From contig NZ_QQNA01000145.1 in the NCBI RefSeq assembly GCF_003346515.1, forward strand, positions 30,870-94,869: DNA of 64,000 nucleotides, given 5' to 3'. The notes under the pieces were generated by a model, which did no database searches, was not told where the DNA came from, and worked only from the letters and a program-made list of their open reading frames with translations. Origin of the DNA: Streptomyces corynorhini (GTDB taxonomy: Bacteria; Actinomycetota; Actinomycetes; Streptomycetales; Streptomycetaceae). Of the stretch, positions 7,726 to 18,250 are shown piece by piece (position 1 is the first letter of the stretch; the number at the start of each line of letters is the position of its first letter). A program made the translations under genes and the position numbers.

Positions 7726-9123
7726 TCATGCCGGACCGTCGTCGTCCTCGCGCGCTGCCCCCGCGTGTTCCGCCAGCTTCCGGTGTTCCGCCGCCTTCGC
7801 CTCGTAGAGCGCGGCCATGCGCAGGTGGTACCCCGGATCGTCCTGTTCATAGACGTCGGGGACGCCGTCCTGATCCTCGTCGCGCTCCTCCTCCTCGTAC
7901 AGCGCACGGTACGTACGGACCCGGAGCTTGAGCAGGACGCCCGAGAACACGGCGGCGATCAGCGAGCCCGTCAGCACCGCCGCCTTCACCTCGTCGGTGA
8001 GGACCGGGTCCGAGGTGAAGGCCAGTTCGCCGATGAGGAGCGAGACCGTGAAGCCGATCCCGGCGAGCGCGGCGACGGCGAACACGTCGGGCCAGGCGAG
8101 ATCCTCGTTCAGCTCGGCCCTGGTGAAGCGCGCCGCGAGCCAGGTGCCGCCGAAGATGCCGATCGTCTTGCCGACCACAAGTCCCAGTACGACACCGAGC
8201 GTCTCCGGGCGGGTGAAAACCTCGCCGAGCGCCGCGCCGGAGACGGAGACACCCGCGGAGAAGAGGGCGAACAGAGGCACGGCCAGCCCGGCCGAGAGGG
8301 GGCGCACCAGATGTTCGATGTGTTCGCCGGGGGAGTGCGACTCGCCCTCGTTCCTGGTGCAGCGCAGCATCAGGCCCATCGCGACACCGGCGATCGTGGC
8401 GTGGACGCCGCTGTTGTACATCAGCCCCCAGATGATCAGGGCCAGCGGGACGTACACGTACCAGCCGCGCACGCCCTTGCGCAGCAGCAGCCAGAAGACC
8501 GCGAGCCCGATCGCGGCGCCGGCCAGCGCCACGAAGTTCAGCTCGCTGGTGAAGAAGATCGCGATGATCAGGATGGCGAAGAGGTCGTCGACCACGGCGA
8601 GGGTCAGCAGGAAGGCGCGCAGCGCGGAGGGCAGCGAGGTCCCGAGGACCGCGAGGACGGCGAGCGCGAAGGCGATGTCCGTCGCCACGGGCACGGCCCA
8701 GCCCTCAAGGGAGCCGCCACCGACCTTGTTGACCAGCACGTATACCAGCGCGGGCACGGCCATCCCGGAGAGCGCCGCGATCACGGGCAGGGCGGCGGCC
8801 TTCGGGTCGCGCAGCTCCCCGGCCACCAGCTCGCGCTTCAGCTCGATACCGGCGACGAAGAAGAAGACGGCGAGCAGTCCGTCGGCCGCCCAGTGCTGTA
8901 CGGAGAGGTCGAGACCGAGCGCGGCGGGGCCGACGTGGAACGCGCGTACCGATCCGTAGCTGCCGCTCAGCGGGGTGTTCGCCCAGATCAGGGCGGCGAT
9001 GGCGGCGACGAGGAGCAGGACACCGCCGACGGTCTCGGTGCGCAGCGCGTCGGAGAGGTACGTGCGCTCCGGCAGCGAGAGCCGTCCGAGGAACTTACGG
9101 GGCGTGGGGGTGGGCGCGGGCAC
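7726..9123 (-). CDS. nhaA: Na+/H+ antiporter NhaA
   Basis: This 465-aa inner-membrane antiporter exchanges sodium for protons. Conserved helix-IV ATDIAFALAVL and helix-V VVDDLFAILII carry the Thr-Asp and Asp-Asp residues needed for ion binding, and GIGFTVSLLIGELAF is the helix X-XI region. I chose GTG at 9123 because GGAGG lies 7 bp upstream; GTG at 9162 would add 13 residues without a ribosome site. The last ~60 residues are an extra cytoplasmic tail: acidic, with an Asp-rich DEDQDGVPDVYEQDD segment, then an Ala/Lys/Glu helix. Confidence 0.93.
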   Translation of the reverse strand: MPAPTPTPRKFLGRLSLPERTYLSDALRTETVGGVLLLVAAIAALIWANTPLSGSYGSVRAFHVGPAALGLDLSVQHWAADGLLAVFFFVAGIELKRELVAGELRDPKAAALPVIAALSGMAVPALVYVLVNKVGGGSLEGWAVPVATDIAFALAVLAVLGTSLPSALRAFLLTLAVVDDLFAILIIAIFFTSELNFVALAGAAIGLAVFWLLLRKGVRGWYVYVPLALIIWGLMYNSGVHATIAGVAMGLMLRCTRNEGESHSPGEHIEHLVRPLSAGLAVPLFALFSAGVSVSGAALGEVFTRPETLGVVLGLVVGKTIGIFGGTWLAARFTRAELNEDLAWPDVFAVAALAGIGFTVSLLIGELAFTSDPVLTDEVKAAVLTGSLIAAVFSGVLLKLRVRTYRALYEEEERDEDQDGVPDVYEQDDPGYHLRMAALYEAKAAEHRKLAEHAGAAREDDDGPA

Positions 9124-9251
9124 GAAGCGGCCTCCGGTCGATCTGCGGGCAGGACGAAACACCTGCCGACCAGACTTCCCGGCGCACCTGGAAAAGCTTG
9201 TTGTGTTGTTGACGCGTCGCCCACACTACCCGGACGCCCGCGGGAACAGCA

Positions 9252-9311
9252 GGGCACCCCGGTGACCCGGGGCGCCCGGTGGCCCCGCCCGGGTGTCGGC
9301 CTGGGCGGGGC
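9252..9311 (-). terminator. Two consecutive GC hairpins downstream of acs
   Basis: The nearer hairpin pairs GCCCCGCCC (9282-9290) with GGGCGGGGC (9303-9311). The farther pairs GGGCACCCCGG (9252-9262) with CCGGGGCGCCC (9267-9277) with one mismatch. Both lie just past the acs stop and before nhaA. Confidence 0.65.
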
Positions 9312-9333
9312 ACGGGACCGGTGTGCGGACCTG

Positions 9334-11289
<1,956 letters not shown>

Positions 11290-11404
11290 GACATCTCCCT
11301 TTCCCAGGGCGTCCTAGGGGTCCCGCGCCTAGCTCATCAGTCGGATGCCCGGGTGACAAGGGGCTTCCGGGAAATTGGTTTAGACCTATCAGGTGCTCTT
11401 TCCC

Positions 11405-11439
11405 GGCCCCCTTTCTCCGCGCGGACGGAAAAGGGGGCC
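11405..11439 (-). terminator. Hairpin terminator after the SulP-carbonic anhydrase gene
   Basis: Arms GGCCCCCTTT (11405-11414) and AAAGGGGGCC (11430-11439) form a perfect 10-bp stem. It sits 33 bp past the stop of the leftward transporter gene and upstream of acs. Confidence 0.75.
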
Positions 11440-11471
11440 ACACAGTCTCACGGACGCGGAACGCGGGAGGT

Positions 11472-14240
11472 TCAGGCACGCGACCCCTCGAACGCGTTCG
11501 GGGCCACCCGGTTGAATACTTCCTCGTCCCCGCCCATGCTCCGGCCCGCGCGGGCTCCGGCCGTCGCGACCCCGTCCGCCAGCAGATACGCCTGGGCCTC
11601 ACCGACGTGGAAGTACATGCCGTGCAGCTCCAGGCTGCCTTCCGCCAGCCGCCGGGCCACCGCTTCGTGGGCGCGCAAGTGCTCCAGTTGCTGGACGACA
11701 TTGGTCAGACAGAGCTGTTCGACGGCGTCGGCGGGCAGCCGCCCGGAGATCCTGGCCCAGGGGTGGTGACGGTCCCTCATCCGCTCCAGGCTGGGCTGCC
11801 CGTGGCGCAGCCAGCGTCGTAGCGGGGTACGGGGTTCCCCGGCGTCCTCCGGGGAATTGAGCAGGGCCTGCATGGCTCCGCACCCCGAGTGCCCGCAGAC
11901 GGTGAGGGAGGCGACCCGCAACACGTCAACGGCGTACTCGATCGCCGCCGCCACCGAGTCGTCCGCACCGTCGGCCCCGGGCGGCGGAACCAGGTTGCCC
12001 ACATTCCGCACGGTGAAGAGGTCGCCCGGACCGCTCGACGTGATCATGCTCGTGACCAGCCGGGAGTCGGCGCAGGTGAGGAAGAGCTGAGAGGGCCGCT
12101 GGCCTTCGCGTGCCAGCCGCGCCAGCTCGCCGCGCACCAGCGGCGCCGTATTACGCTGGAAGGAGCTGATCCCGCTGGCCAGTTGACGACCGCCCGGCGA
12201 ACGGACCACGCCGTCGGCCCCGTCGGCCTCGCTCGGCCGGACGGCGAGCGGCGCCGAGGTCTCGCGCGACGTGGGCTGTCTCGATGCCGATCCCGCGTCC
12301 ACTGCGGCGTCGGCGGCGGCGTCCGAATCCGCGGTTCGTACGCCTGCGCTCGCGCCCTGCGCCGTACCGCTCCCGGCGATCCGGCCGCTCCCCGCGCCGC
12401 CGAGCGTGTCAGCGGCGGCGCGCGATCGCGGGCACGCGTCCGAGCCCGTATCCAAGACCGATCGCGGATCCAGGTGCTTCTCCGAACCCGCGTTCGCATC
12501 CGACTCCGCGCGCGTGTCCGGCGTGATGCCGGACGGAGCCGTCCCGCCCGTGCGTTCCGCGGCCTGTTCCCCCGCGGTGTGTCTCGCCGTCAGCGCCGAG
12601 GCCGCGGACGCCCCTGCCGTCGGTGGCTCCTGGCCCGGATGCGCGCCGCAGTGGTGGTTGCGCCAGGGGGTCCAGGGACGGCAGCAGGTATCGGCCTCGG
12701 CGTCCGCTTCGGCGATCATGCGGCCCGCCCGGCCGGTGAACTCGGCCGTACCGCCCTGTGCGATGTGCGCCGTCCGCCAGTCGTGCAGCGTCTCGTGCGC
12801 CGCGTGATCCATGAAGGACCCGTCCAGCTCCACCACACTGTCGGCGCCCTGCGGCACCTGGTGGAGCAGTCGGCTGAGTCTCGGCACGGCGAGAAACGTC
12901 AACTGTCCCCGGGCGCGGACGCGGTGCACCCCGTCCGCCTCCTCCAGGGTGATCCGTGTCCTGGTCAGCCGGCGCAGTGACACCGCCACCGCCACCGCGA
13001 TCCCGATCATGACGCCCTCCAGCACGCCGGTCAGGACCACGGCGGTCAGGGTCACCGCGTACACCAGCGTTTCGCGGTTGCGCCGCACGCTGCGGACATG
13101 CGTCAGATTCACCATCTGGATCCCGACCACCATCACCAGCGCGGCCAGTGCCGCCAGCGGGATCAGATCGAGCACGGGCACCAGCAACAGGGCGGCGACC
13201 GCGACCCACAGTCCGTGGAGCATGGCCGAGTTCCTGCTGACGGCCCCCGCCGCGACATTGGCGGCGCTGCGCACGGCGACCCCGGTGACGGGCAGTCCGC
13301 CGAGCGCGCCGGAGACCAGATTCCCCGCGCCCTGTCCTGCCAGCTCCCGGTCCAGCCGTGCGCGAGGGATCCGGACGCGCGGCTCTTTGCGGGCCGCCGT
13401 CAGCTTGTCCACCGCGACCGCGGACAGGAGGGATTCCACGCTGCCGACCAGGGTGACGGTGAGGACGGCGGAGAGCAGTCCGAGCACCGGCCCTTCCGGC
13501 AGCTCGGGCAGGGCGTGATTGCTCCAGGACGGCAGATCGACGTACTCCAGCCGGATACCGGCGAGTGCGGCCAGCGCCGTCGCGAGGGCCACGGCCGCGA
13601 GCGCCGCCGGGAGTCTGCGTACGATCCGTCCCGCGCGGCCCGGGATCCGGGGCCAGAGCAGCAGCACCGCGACGGTCAGCGCGCTCACCGAGAGCGCGCC
13701 CGGGTGCGGGCTGGCCAACTGGGACGGGAGCCCCCGGACGTTGTCGACCGCGGAGCTCTGCGGCGTACCGCCGAGGACGATGTGGAGTTGGGCCAGTGCG
13801 ATCGTCGCACCGATGCCCGCGAGCATCCCGTGCACGATCGCCGGGCTGACGGCGAGCGCCGAGCGGGCCACCCGGAGCGCCGAGAGGCCCAGTTGGGCGA
13901 GGCCCGCGCAGATGGTGATGGCGCAGGTGGTGCGCCAGCCGTACCGCTGGATCAGATCGGCCGTGACGACGGTGAGCCCGGCGGCGGGGCCGCTGACCTG
14001 GAGCGGAGCCCCGCCCAGCCGGCCTACGACCAGGCCGCCCACGGCGGCCGCCACCAGACCGGCCTGTAGCGGTGCGCCGGTGGCGAGCGCGATGCCGAGC
14101 GAGAGCGGCAGCGCGATCAGGAAGACGGAGATGGACGCGGACAGGTCGGCTCCGGCGATCCGGAACCTGCGGCCGCCCGGCGATGGGCTGTGCGGCCTGC
14201 GGAGGGTGCGAGTGGTGCGAGTGGGGACGCCGGCAGACAT
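11472..14240 (-). CDS. SulP-family anion transporter fused to STAS and beta-carbonic anhydrase
   Basis: This 922-aa protein has about ten to twelve membrane helices of a SulP transporter (residues ~25-430) and a STAS domain (~437-525). A ~160-residue linker rich in Ala, Ser, Asp and Arg follows (~530-690), then a beta-carbonic anhydrase domain (~695-900). The zinc-site residues are intact: Cys723 and Asp725 in CADSR, His784 and Cys787 in HSGCG. SulP-carbonic anhydrase fusions are known in bacteria and are thought to couple bicarbonate or sulfate transport to CO2 hydration. Transported ion not determinable from sequence. Confidence 0.93.
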   Translation of the reverse strand: MSAGVPTRTTRTLRRPHSPSPGGRRFRIAGADLSASISVFLIALPLSLGIALATGAPLQAGLVAAAVGGLVVGRLGGAPLQVSGPAAGLTVVTADLIQRYGWRTTCAITICAGLAQLGLSALRVARSALAVSPAIVHGMLAGIGATIALAQLHIVLGGTPQSSAVDNVRGLPSQLASPHPGALSVSALTVAVLLLWPRIPGRAGRIVRRLPAALAAVALATALAALAGIRLEYVDLPSWSNHALPELPEGPVLGLLSAVLTVTLVGSVESLLSAVAVDKLTAARKEPRVRIPRARLDRELAGQGAGNLVSGALGGLPVTGVAVRSAANVAAGAVSRNSAMLHGLWVAVAALLLVPVLDLIPLAALAALVMVVGIQMVNLTHVRSVRRNRETLVYAVTLTAVVLTGVLEGVMIGIAVAVAVSLRRLTRTRITLEEADGVHRVRARGQLTFLAVPRLSRLLHQVPQGADSVVELDGSFMDHAAHETLHDWRTAHIAQGGTAEFTGRAGRMIAEADAEADTCCRPWTPWRNHHCGAHPGQEPPTAGASAASALTARHTAGEQAAERTGGTAPSGITPDTRAESDANAGSEKHLDPRSVLDTGSDACPRSRAAADTLGGAGSGRIAGSGTAQGASAGVRTADSDAAADAAVDAGSASRQPTSRETSAPLAVRPSEADGADGVVRSPGGRQLASGISSFQRNTAPLVRGELARLAREGQRPSQLFLTCADSRLVTSMITSSGPGDLFTVRNVGNLVPPPGADGADDSVAAAIEYAVDVLRVASLTVCGHSGCGAMQALLNSPEDAGEPRTPLRRWLRHGQPSLERMRDRHHPWARISGRLPADAVEQLCLTNVVQQLEHLRAHEAVARRLAEGSLELHGMYFHVGEAQAYLLADGVATAGARAGRSMGGDEEVFNRVAPNAFEGSRA

Positions 14241-14545
14241 ATTTCCCGTCTCCTCCGGGTCGGCGCGGTCGCGGAACGTGGGTGTCGGCCGTGGTTCACG
14301 GCATGCGGTGGCGGGATGCGTAACTCAACTCTCGGTAAATGAATGGTAATGCAGAGTAAAGAATCGGGTATGACTTTCCGGGCAAATGGGGCAAGTGTTC
14401 ACTCGGAACGGTGATTAGTGATTTTGTCCGGCTTGTCGTTTATTCATATCTTCAGTCTCAGTGCGAGGTTGTCGGCGCTCGGCGCCGTGCCGGCAGTCGC
14501 CGCTCGGCACTTCGGTACTGAAACCTGAGGGAAGAGGGTGTGCGG
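14241..14545. other. Divergent AT-rich control region
   Basis: This region lies between the SulP gene and the deacetylase lipoprotein. It is strikingly AT-rich for this genome (14325-14460) and holds a promoter at 14424-14452. No coding frame is supported. Confidence 0.6.
14424..14452 (+). promoter_or_regulatory. Sigma-70-type promoter of the deacetylase lipoprotein gene
   Basis: TTGTCC (-35) and TATCTT (-10) are 17 bp apart. Transcription would start near 14459, giving a leader of about 87 nt. Confidence 0.5.
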
Positions 14546-15841
14546 ATGCTGGCCGCCACAAAGAGAATCGCCATCGGCGCCGCCGTCACGGCGCTCGCCG
14601 TCGGTCTCGCCGGTTGCTCCGGGACCGGTGGTCAGGAGGCCAAGGGAGAGGGCAAGAAGGGCGCCGCCGGCGCCAAGAAGGCCCCCGAGAACGCTGTCCG
14701 GCTCATCGGCGACGGCTCGACCGCGTACACCGGGACCCAACCGTTCACCACCACGCCGCAGCGTCTGAAGCCGGGACAGAAGCCGCCGCAGTTCGTGGTG
14801 TTCTCGTGGGACGGTGCCGGCGAGGACAGCCAGCAGCTCTTCTCGCACTTCCGGCAGGTGGCCAAGAAGTACGACGCGAAGATGACGTACTTCCTGAGCG
14901 GTGTCTATCTGCTCCCCGAGGAGAAGGCCAAGCTGTACGACCCGCCGAAGCACTCACCCGGCAGCTCCGACATCGGCTTCAACGACGCCAAGGGCATCAA
15001 GGACACCTTGCGCGAGGTGCGCGGCGCCTGGCACGAGGGCAACGAGATCGGCACCCACTTCAACGGCCACTTCTGCGGCGACGAGGGCGGTGTCGGCACC
15101 TGGTCCGTCGAGGAGTGGAAGAGCGAGATCAGGCAGGCCAAGTCCTTCGTGAAGGGCTGGAAGACCAACGCCGGCCTGCCGGGCGAGGCGCCGCTCCCCT
15201 TCGACTACGACAAGGAGCTGATCGGCGGCCGTACGCCCTGTCTGGAAGGGCAGAAGAACATGATGTCGGCGGCCCGGACGATGGGCTTCCGCTACGACTC
15301 CAGCGGCATCGGCAATCAGGTCTGGCCGAAGAAGAAGGACGGCCTGTGGGACCTGCCGCTCCAGTTGGTCCCGGTGCCGGGCCGCGAGTTCGAGACGCTC
15401 TCCATGGACTACAACTTCATGTTCAACCAGTCCGGGACGACGACCCAGGGCGACCCCACGCAGCACGAGTACTGGGGCGACCAGATGCGTGACGGGCTGC
15501 TCAAGGCGTTCGACCGTTCCTACGAGGGGAACCGCGCCCCGCTGATCATCGGCAACCACTTCGAGTCCTGGAACGGCGGAACGTACATGCGTGCCGTCGA
15601 GGAGACGATCAAGACGGTCTGCGTGCAGAAGGACGTCGAGTGCGTGACGTTCCGCCAGCTCGCCGACTGGCTCGACGCGCAGGACCCGGCGACCCTGGAG
15701 AAGCTGCGGAGCCTGCGGGTCGGTCAGGCGCCCAAGAGCGGCTGGCCGGCCTTCACCGCCGCCGACGGAACGGCCTCGGGAACCCCCGCCTCGCCGGTGG
15801 CCCCGGCGGCCCATCCGGCCGGTCGCTCCGAGAAGCACTGA
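14546..15841 (+). CDS. Secreted lipoprotein with polysaccharide-deacetylase-like fold
   Basis: This protein of about 431 aa has a lipoprotein signal (basic start, hydrophobic core, lipobox LAGC) and then a Lys/Gly-rich spacer. The body starts PQFVVFSWDGAGED, resembling the first metal motif of carbohydrate esterase family 4, and has EIGTHFNGHFCGD, like the HxxxH-type motif. The usual pattern is altered, so enzymatic activity is uncertain. Cysteines in HFCGD, RTPCLEG, VCVQKDVEC suggest disulfides outside the membrane. ATG at 14546 is preferred (GAAGAGGG 7 bp upstream); GTG at 14540 is an alternative. Confidence 0.85.
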   Translation: MLAATKRIAIGAAVTALAVGLAGCSGTGGQEAKGEGKKGAAGAKKAPENAVRLIGDGSTAYTGTQPFTTTPQRLKPGQKPPQFVVFSWDGAGEDSQQLFSHFRQVAKKYDAKMTYFLSGVYLLPEEKAKLYDPPKHSPGSSDIGFNDAKGIKDTLREVRGAWHEGNEIGTHFNGHFCGDEGGVGTWSVEEWKSEIRQAKSFVKGWKTNAGLPGEAPLPFDYDKELIGGRTPCLEGQKNMMSAARTMGFRYDSSGIGNQVWPKKKDGLWDLPLQLVPVPGREFETLSMDYNFMFNQSGTTTQGDPTQHEYWGDQMRDGLLKAFDRSYEGNRAPLIIGNHFESWNGGTYMRAVEETIKTVCVQKDVECVTFRQLADWLDAQDPATLEKLRSLRVGQAPKSGWPAFTAADGTASGTPASPVAPAAHPAGRSEKH

Positions 15842-15867
15842 CCGCGCGGAACACGCCGGGGCAGCGC

Positions 15868-16854
15868 TCAGGACGGCTGCGGGACGGCGAGTGACTCGCT
15901 GAGTACGAAGGCGGGATCGACCTGGGCGGCCAGGTCGATACCCGTCTTCGCGTTGCCCCAGCTCTCGGCGTTCCTGAGATGGAAGTGGACCATCTGGCGC
16001 GTGTACCGCTCCCAGTCGCGGTGCTCGTAGGAGTCCTCGGCCGCGTCCTGGAGCGTCTGGAGCGCGCAGCGGTTGTCCGCCTCCAGCAGTTCGAAGCGCC
16101 GGGGGCGGCCCTTCTCCATCGCGCGGACCCACTCGGAGTGGCCCACGGCCACGAGCAGGTCGTCGCCCACCTCGTCACGGAGGAAATCCAGGTCGTCCTG
16201 GTTCTGGACCTTGTTGCCCACCACTTTCAAGGGGACGTCGTAGTCCCGCGCGTACTCCTTGTACTGGCGGTAGACGGACACGCCCTTGCGCGTCGGCTCG
16301 GCCACCAGGAACGTCATGTCGAACCGGGTGAACATCCCCGAGGCGAAGGAGTCCGAACCCGCCGTCATGTCGACCACCATGTACTCGTCGGGGCCGTCCA
16401 CCAGATGGTTGAGGCACAGCTCGACCGCGCCGACCTTGGAGTGGTAGCAGGCGACCCCGAGGTCCGACTCGGTGAAGGGGCCCGTGGCCATCAGCCGGAT
16501 GTCCCCGTCGTCGAGCCGCACCTCGCGGGCGCAGGTCTCGTACACGGGATTGGTCTCGCCGATCCTGAGCAGCCGCGATCCCTCGCCCGGCGGCGTCGTC
16601 TTGATCATCGCGTCGGCGGAGGGGATCCGGGGGTTGCTGCCCCGCAGATAGTCCTTGATCAGCCCCAGGTGGGCGCCCATCGCGGGCAGGGCGGCGGCCG
16701 CCGCCTCGTCGAGGCCGAGCGCGGTCCCGAGATGCTGGTTGATATCGGCGTCCACCGCGACGACGGTGGCCTCGTTGGCGGTCAGGTGACGGATGAAGAG
16801 CGAGGACAGCGTGGTTTTGCCACTGCCGCCCTTGCCCACGAAAGCGATCTTCAT
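15868..16854 (-). CDS. CooC/MinD-family P-loop ATPase
   Basis: This 328-aa soluble protein begins MKIAFVGKGGSGKTT, a deviant Walker A of the ParA/MinD/CooC superfamily, with the switch Asp in VDADINQHLG and Walker B-like YMVVDMTAGSD. CooC members insert nickel into enzymes, but no CO dehydrogenase or nickel enzyme is nearby, so the client is unknown. Streptomyces place it beside the lipoprotein before and the Fic-like gene after. GTG at 16860 would add two residues. Confidence 0.85.
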   Translation of the reverse strand: MKIAFVGKGGSGKTTLSSLFIRHLTANEATVVAVDADINQHLGTALGLDEAAAAALPAMGAHLGLIKDYLRGSNPRIPSADAMIKTTPPGEGSRLLRIGETNPVYETCAREVRLDDGDIRLMATGPFTESDLGVACYHSKVGAVELCLNHLVDGPDEYMVVDMTAGSDSFASGMFTRFDMTFLVAEPTRKGVSVYRQYKEYARDYDVPLKVVGNKVQNQDDLDFLRDEVGDDLLVAVGHSEWVRAMEKGRPRRFELLEADNRCALQTLQDAAEDSYEHRDWERYTRQMVHFHLRNAESWGNAKTGIDLAAQVDPAFVLSESLAVPQPS

Positions 16855-16956
16855 GTTCACGTAGCGTAGTGGCAATCTCGCATGAGGTGAGGGTCTTCGG
16901 TGAGGAAGACCACTCCAAGGTGGGGCGCGCACCAGGGGCGCGTAGCCTCGCTACCT

Positions 16957-17835
16957 ATGAGTACGACAGTCTCCGACGCCTCTTCCGTGCCGCCGCCGGG
17001 CGACCCCTTGGCCACGCTGGCCTCTCTTCCCGGGGTGCCGGACGCGGTGGATTCCGTGCGCAGGGCAGTCGACCGGGTGTACGGGCACAGAGTGATGCGC
17101 CGCCGCAGCAACGAGGTCACCTCGGAGGCGGCGCTGCGCGCCGCGCGGGGCTCCGCGGCGCTCTCCGGCGCGGACTGGGCGCTCGAAGAGGTGCGCCGGC
17201 GCACCGACTTCGGCTCGGAGGCCGAGGCGCGTGCGGTCGGGGCCGCCCTGCGGCTCAACGCGGAAGCCGGTCAACTTCTCTCCGTCTGGGCCCAGTCGCC
17301 GCTGCGGGTACTGGCGCGGCTCCATCTGGTCGCCGCGGGCGGGGCGGGTATCCCGGACGCGACGGTCGGGCGGCCCCGGCTGGCCGGTGAACCGGTGGCC
17401 GAGGTACCGGGGGTGGAGGTGGCCGGAGCGCCGACCGGGCTGCCGCTGCCGGACGCCGACGAGGTGGCGGGACGGCTGGACGGGCTGTCCCGGCTCGTGC
17501 TCGCCACCAGTTCGGCGCCCGCGCTGGTGACGGCCGCGGTGGTGCACGGTGAACTGCTGGCGCTGCGCCCGTTCGGCTCGCACAACGGGCTGGTGGCACG
17601 GGCCGCCGAGCGTGTCGTGCTGGTCGGCAGCGGCCTGGACCCCAAGGCGATCTGTCCGGCCGAGGTGGGCCACGCGGAGCTGGGGCGTGCGGCGTACGCG
17701 GCCGCCTTTGACGGTTATCTGTCGGGGACGCCGGACGGTATGACGGCGTGGATCACTCACTGCGGACGCGCGGTCGAGCTGGGAGTGCGGGAGTCGACAG
17801 CGGTGTGCGAGGCGCTTCAGCGCGGCGCGGCCTGA
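16957..17835 (+). CDS. Fic-like protein with a degenerate active-site motif
   Basis: This 292-aa protein has an all-alpha Fic-like layout with an N-terminal helix set (GSAALSGADWALEEV). At ALRPFGSHNGLVARAAERVV it aligns with the Fic loop HPFxxGNGRxxR. The catalytic His is missing and the GNGR is altered to SHNG, so AMP transfer is unlikely. Relatives in Streptomyces are often labelled oxidoreductase without support. The ATG at 16957 has no clear ribosome site, so the message may be nearly leaderless. Confidence 0.7.
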   Translation: MSTTVSDASSVPPPGDPLATLASLPGVPDAVDSVRRAVDRVYGHRVMRRRSNEVTSEAALRAARGSAALSGADWALEEVRRRTDFGSEAEARAVGAALRLNAEAGQLLSVWAQSPLRVLARLHLVAAGGAGIPDATVGRPRLAGEPVAEVPGVEVAGAPTGLPLPDADEVAGRLDGLSRLVLATSSAPALVTAAVVHGELLALRPFGSHNGLVARAAERVVLVGSGLDPKAICPAEVGHAELGRAAYAAAFDGYLSGTPDGMTAWITHCGRAVELGVRESTAVCEALQRGAA

Positions 17836-18250
17836 GCCCGCGAGGTCTCCGGCACGGCCCGCGGGCCGTTGGTCTCTCGTGGGCCGGTCGACCGCGGACA
17901 GGCGTGGGCCGGTCGACCGCGGACAGAATCGCGGCGACGCCGTCCCGGCGCCGCCGCTGACATGTCCACCGGGTTACCAAGCGTCCTCGCTGTTTTGCCC
18001 ATCAGGTCGGGATCTCGGCCCGTCACCTGGTGCGGCTGGCCCGTAATCGACGGGTCGACGTCGCGTGGGTGCCCGGTTTTCATGTTTCGGTCCGTGGGGC
18101 CTGGTGCGTAAACAGGTGATCCTCTCGGATGTCCTTGGTCTCGCGGGCCGTTGACTCCTTTGTACTCCTGTTGACCTGGGTGCGGAACCCTTGGCTCCAT
18201 TTCTTTACTTTTGCCTTCAAATAAGGGCAAAGGGTGCAGGTGGTAAAGGT
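17836..18250. other. Convergent intergenic region: 24-bp direct repeat and AT-rich half
   Basis: This 415-bp gap separates two convergent genes. It has an exact 24-bp tandem duplication at 17878-17926, a GGCGACGCCG-rich block and a comparatively AT-rich stretch at about 18060-18235. Hexamers GTTGAC occur twice about 25 bp apart (18150-18180). No gene is supported. Confidence 0.6.
17878..17926. repeat. Tandem 24-bp repeat (period 25) with SalI-type palindrome
   Basis: Copies lie at 17878-17901 and 17903-17926 and share the core GGGCCGGTCGACCGCGGACA. Each contains the palindrome GGTCGACC. Confidence 0.9.

Noticed and set aside
18210..18231. Terminator hairpin after the HAD gene
   Set aside because: The stem is only 6 bp with a 10-nt loop, and no T-run follows on either strand.
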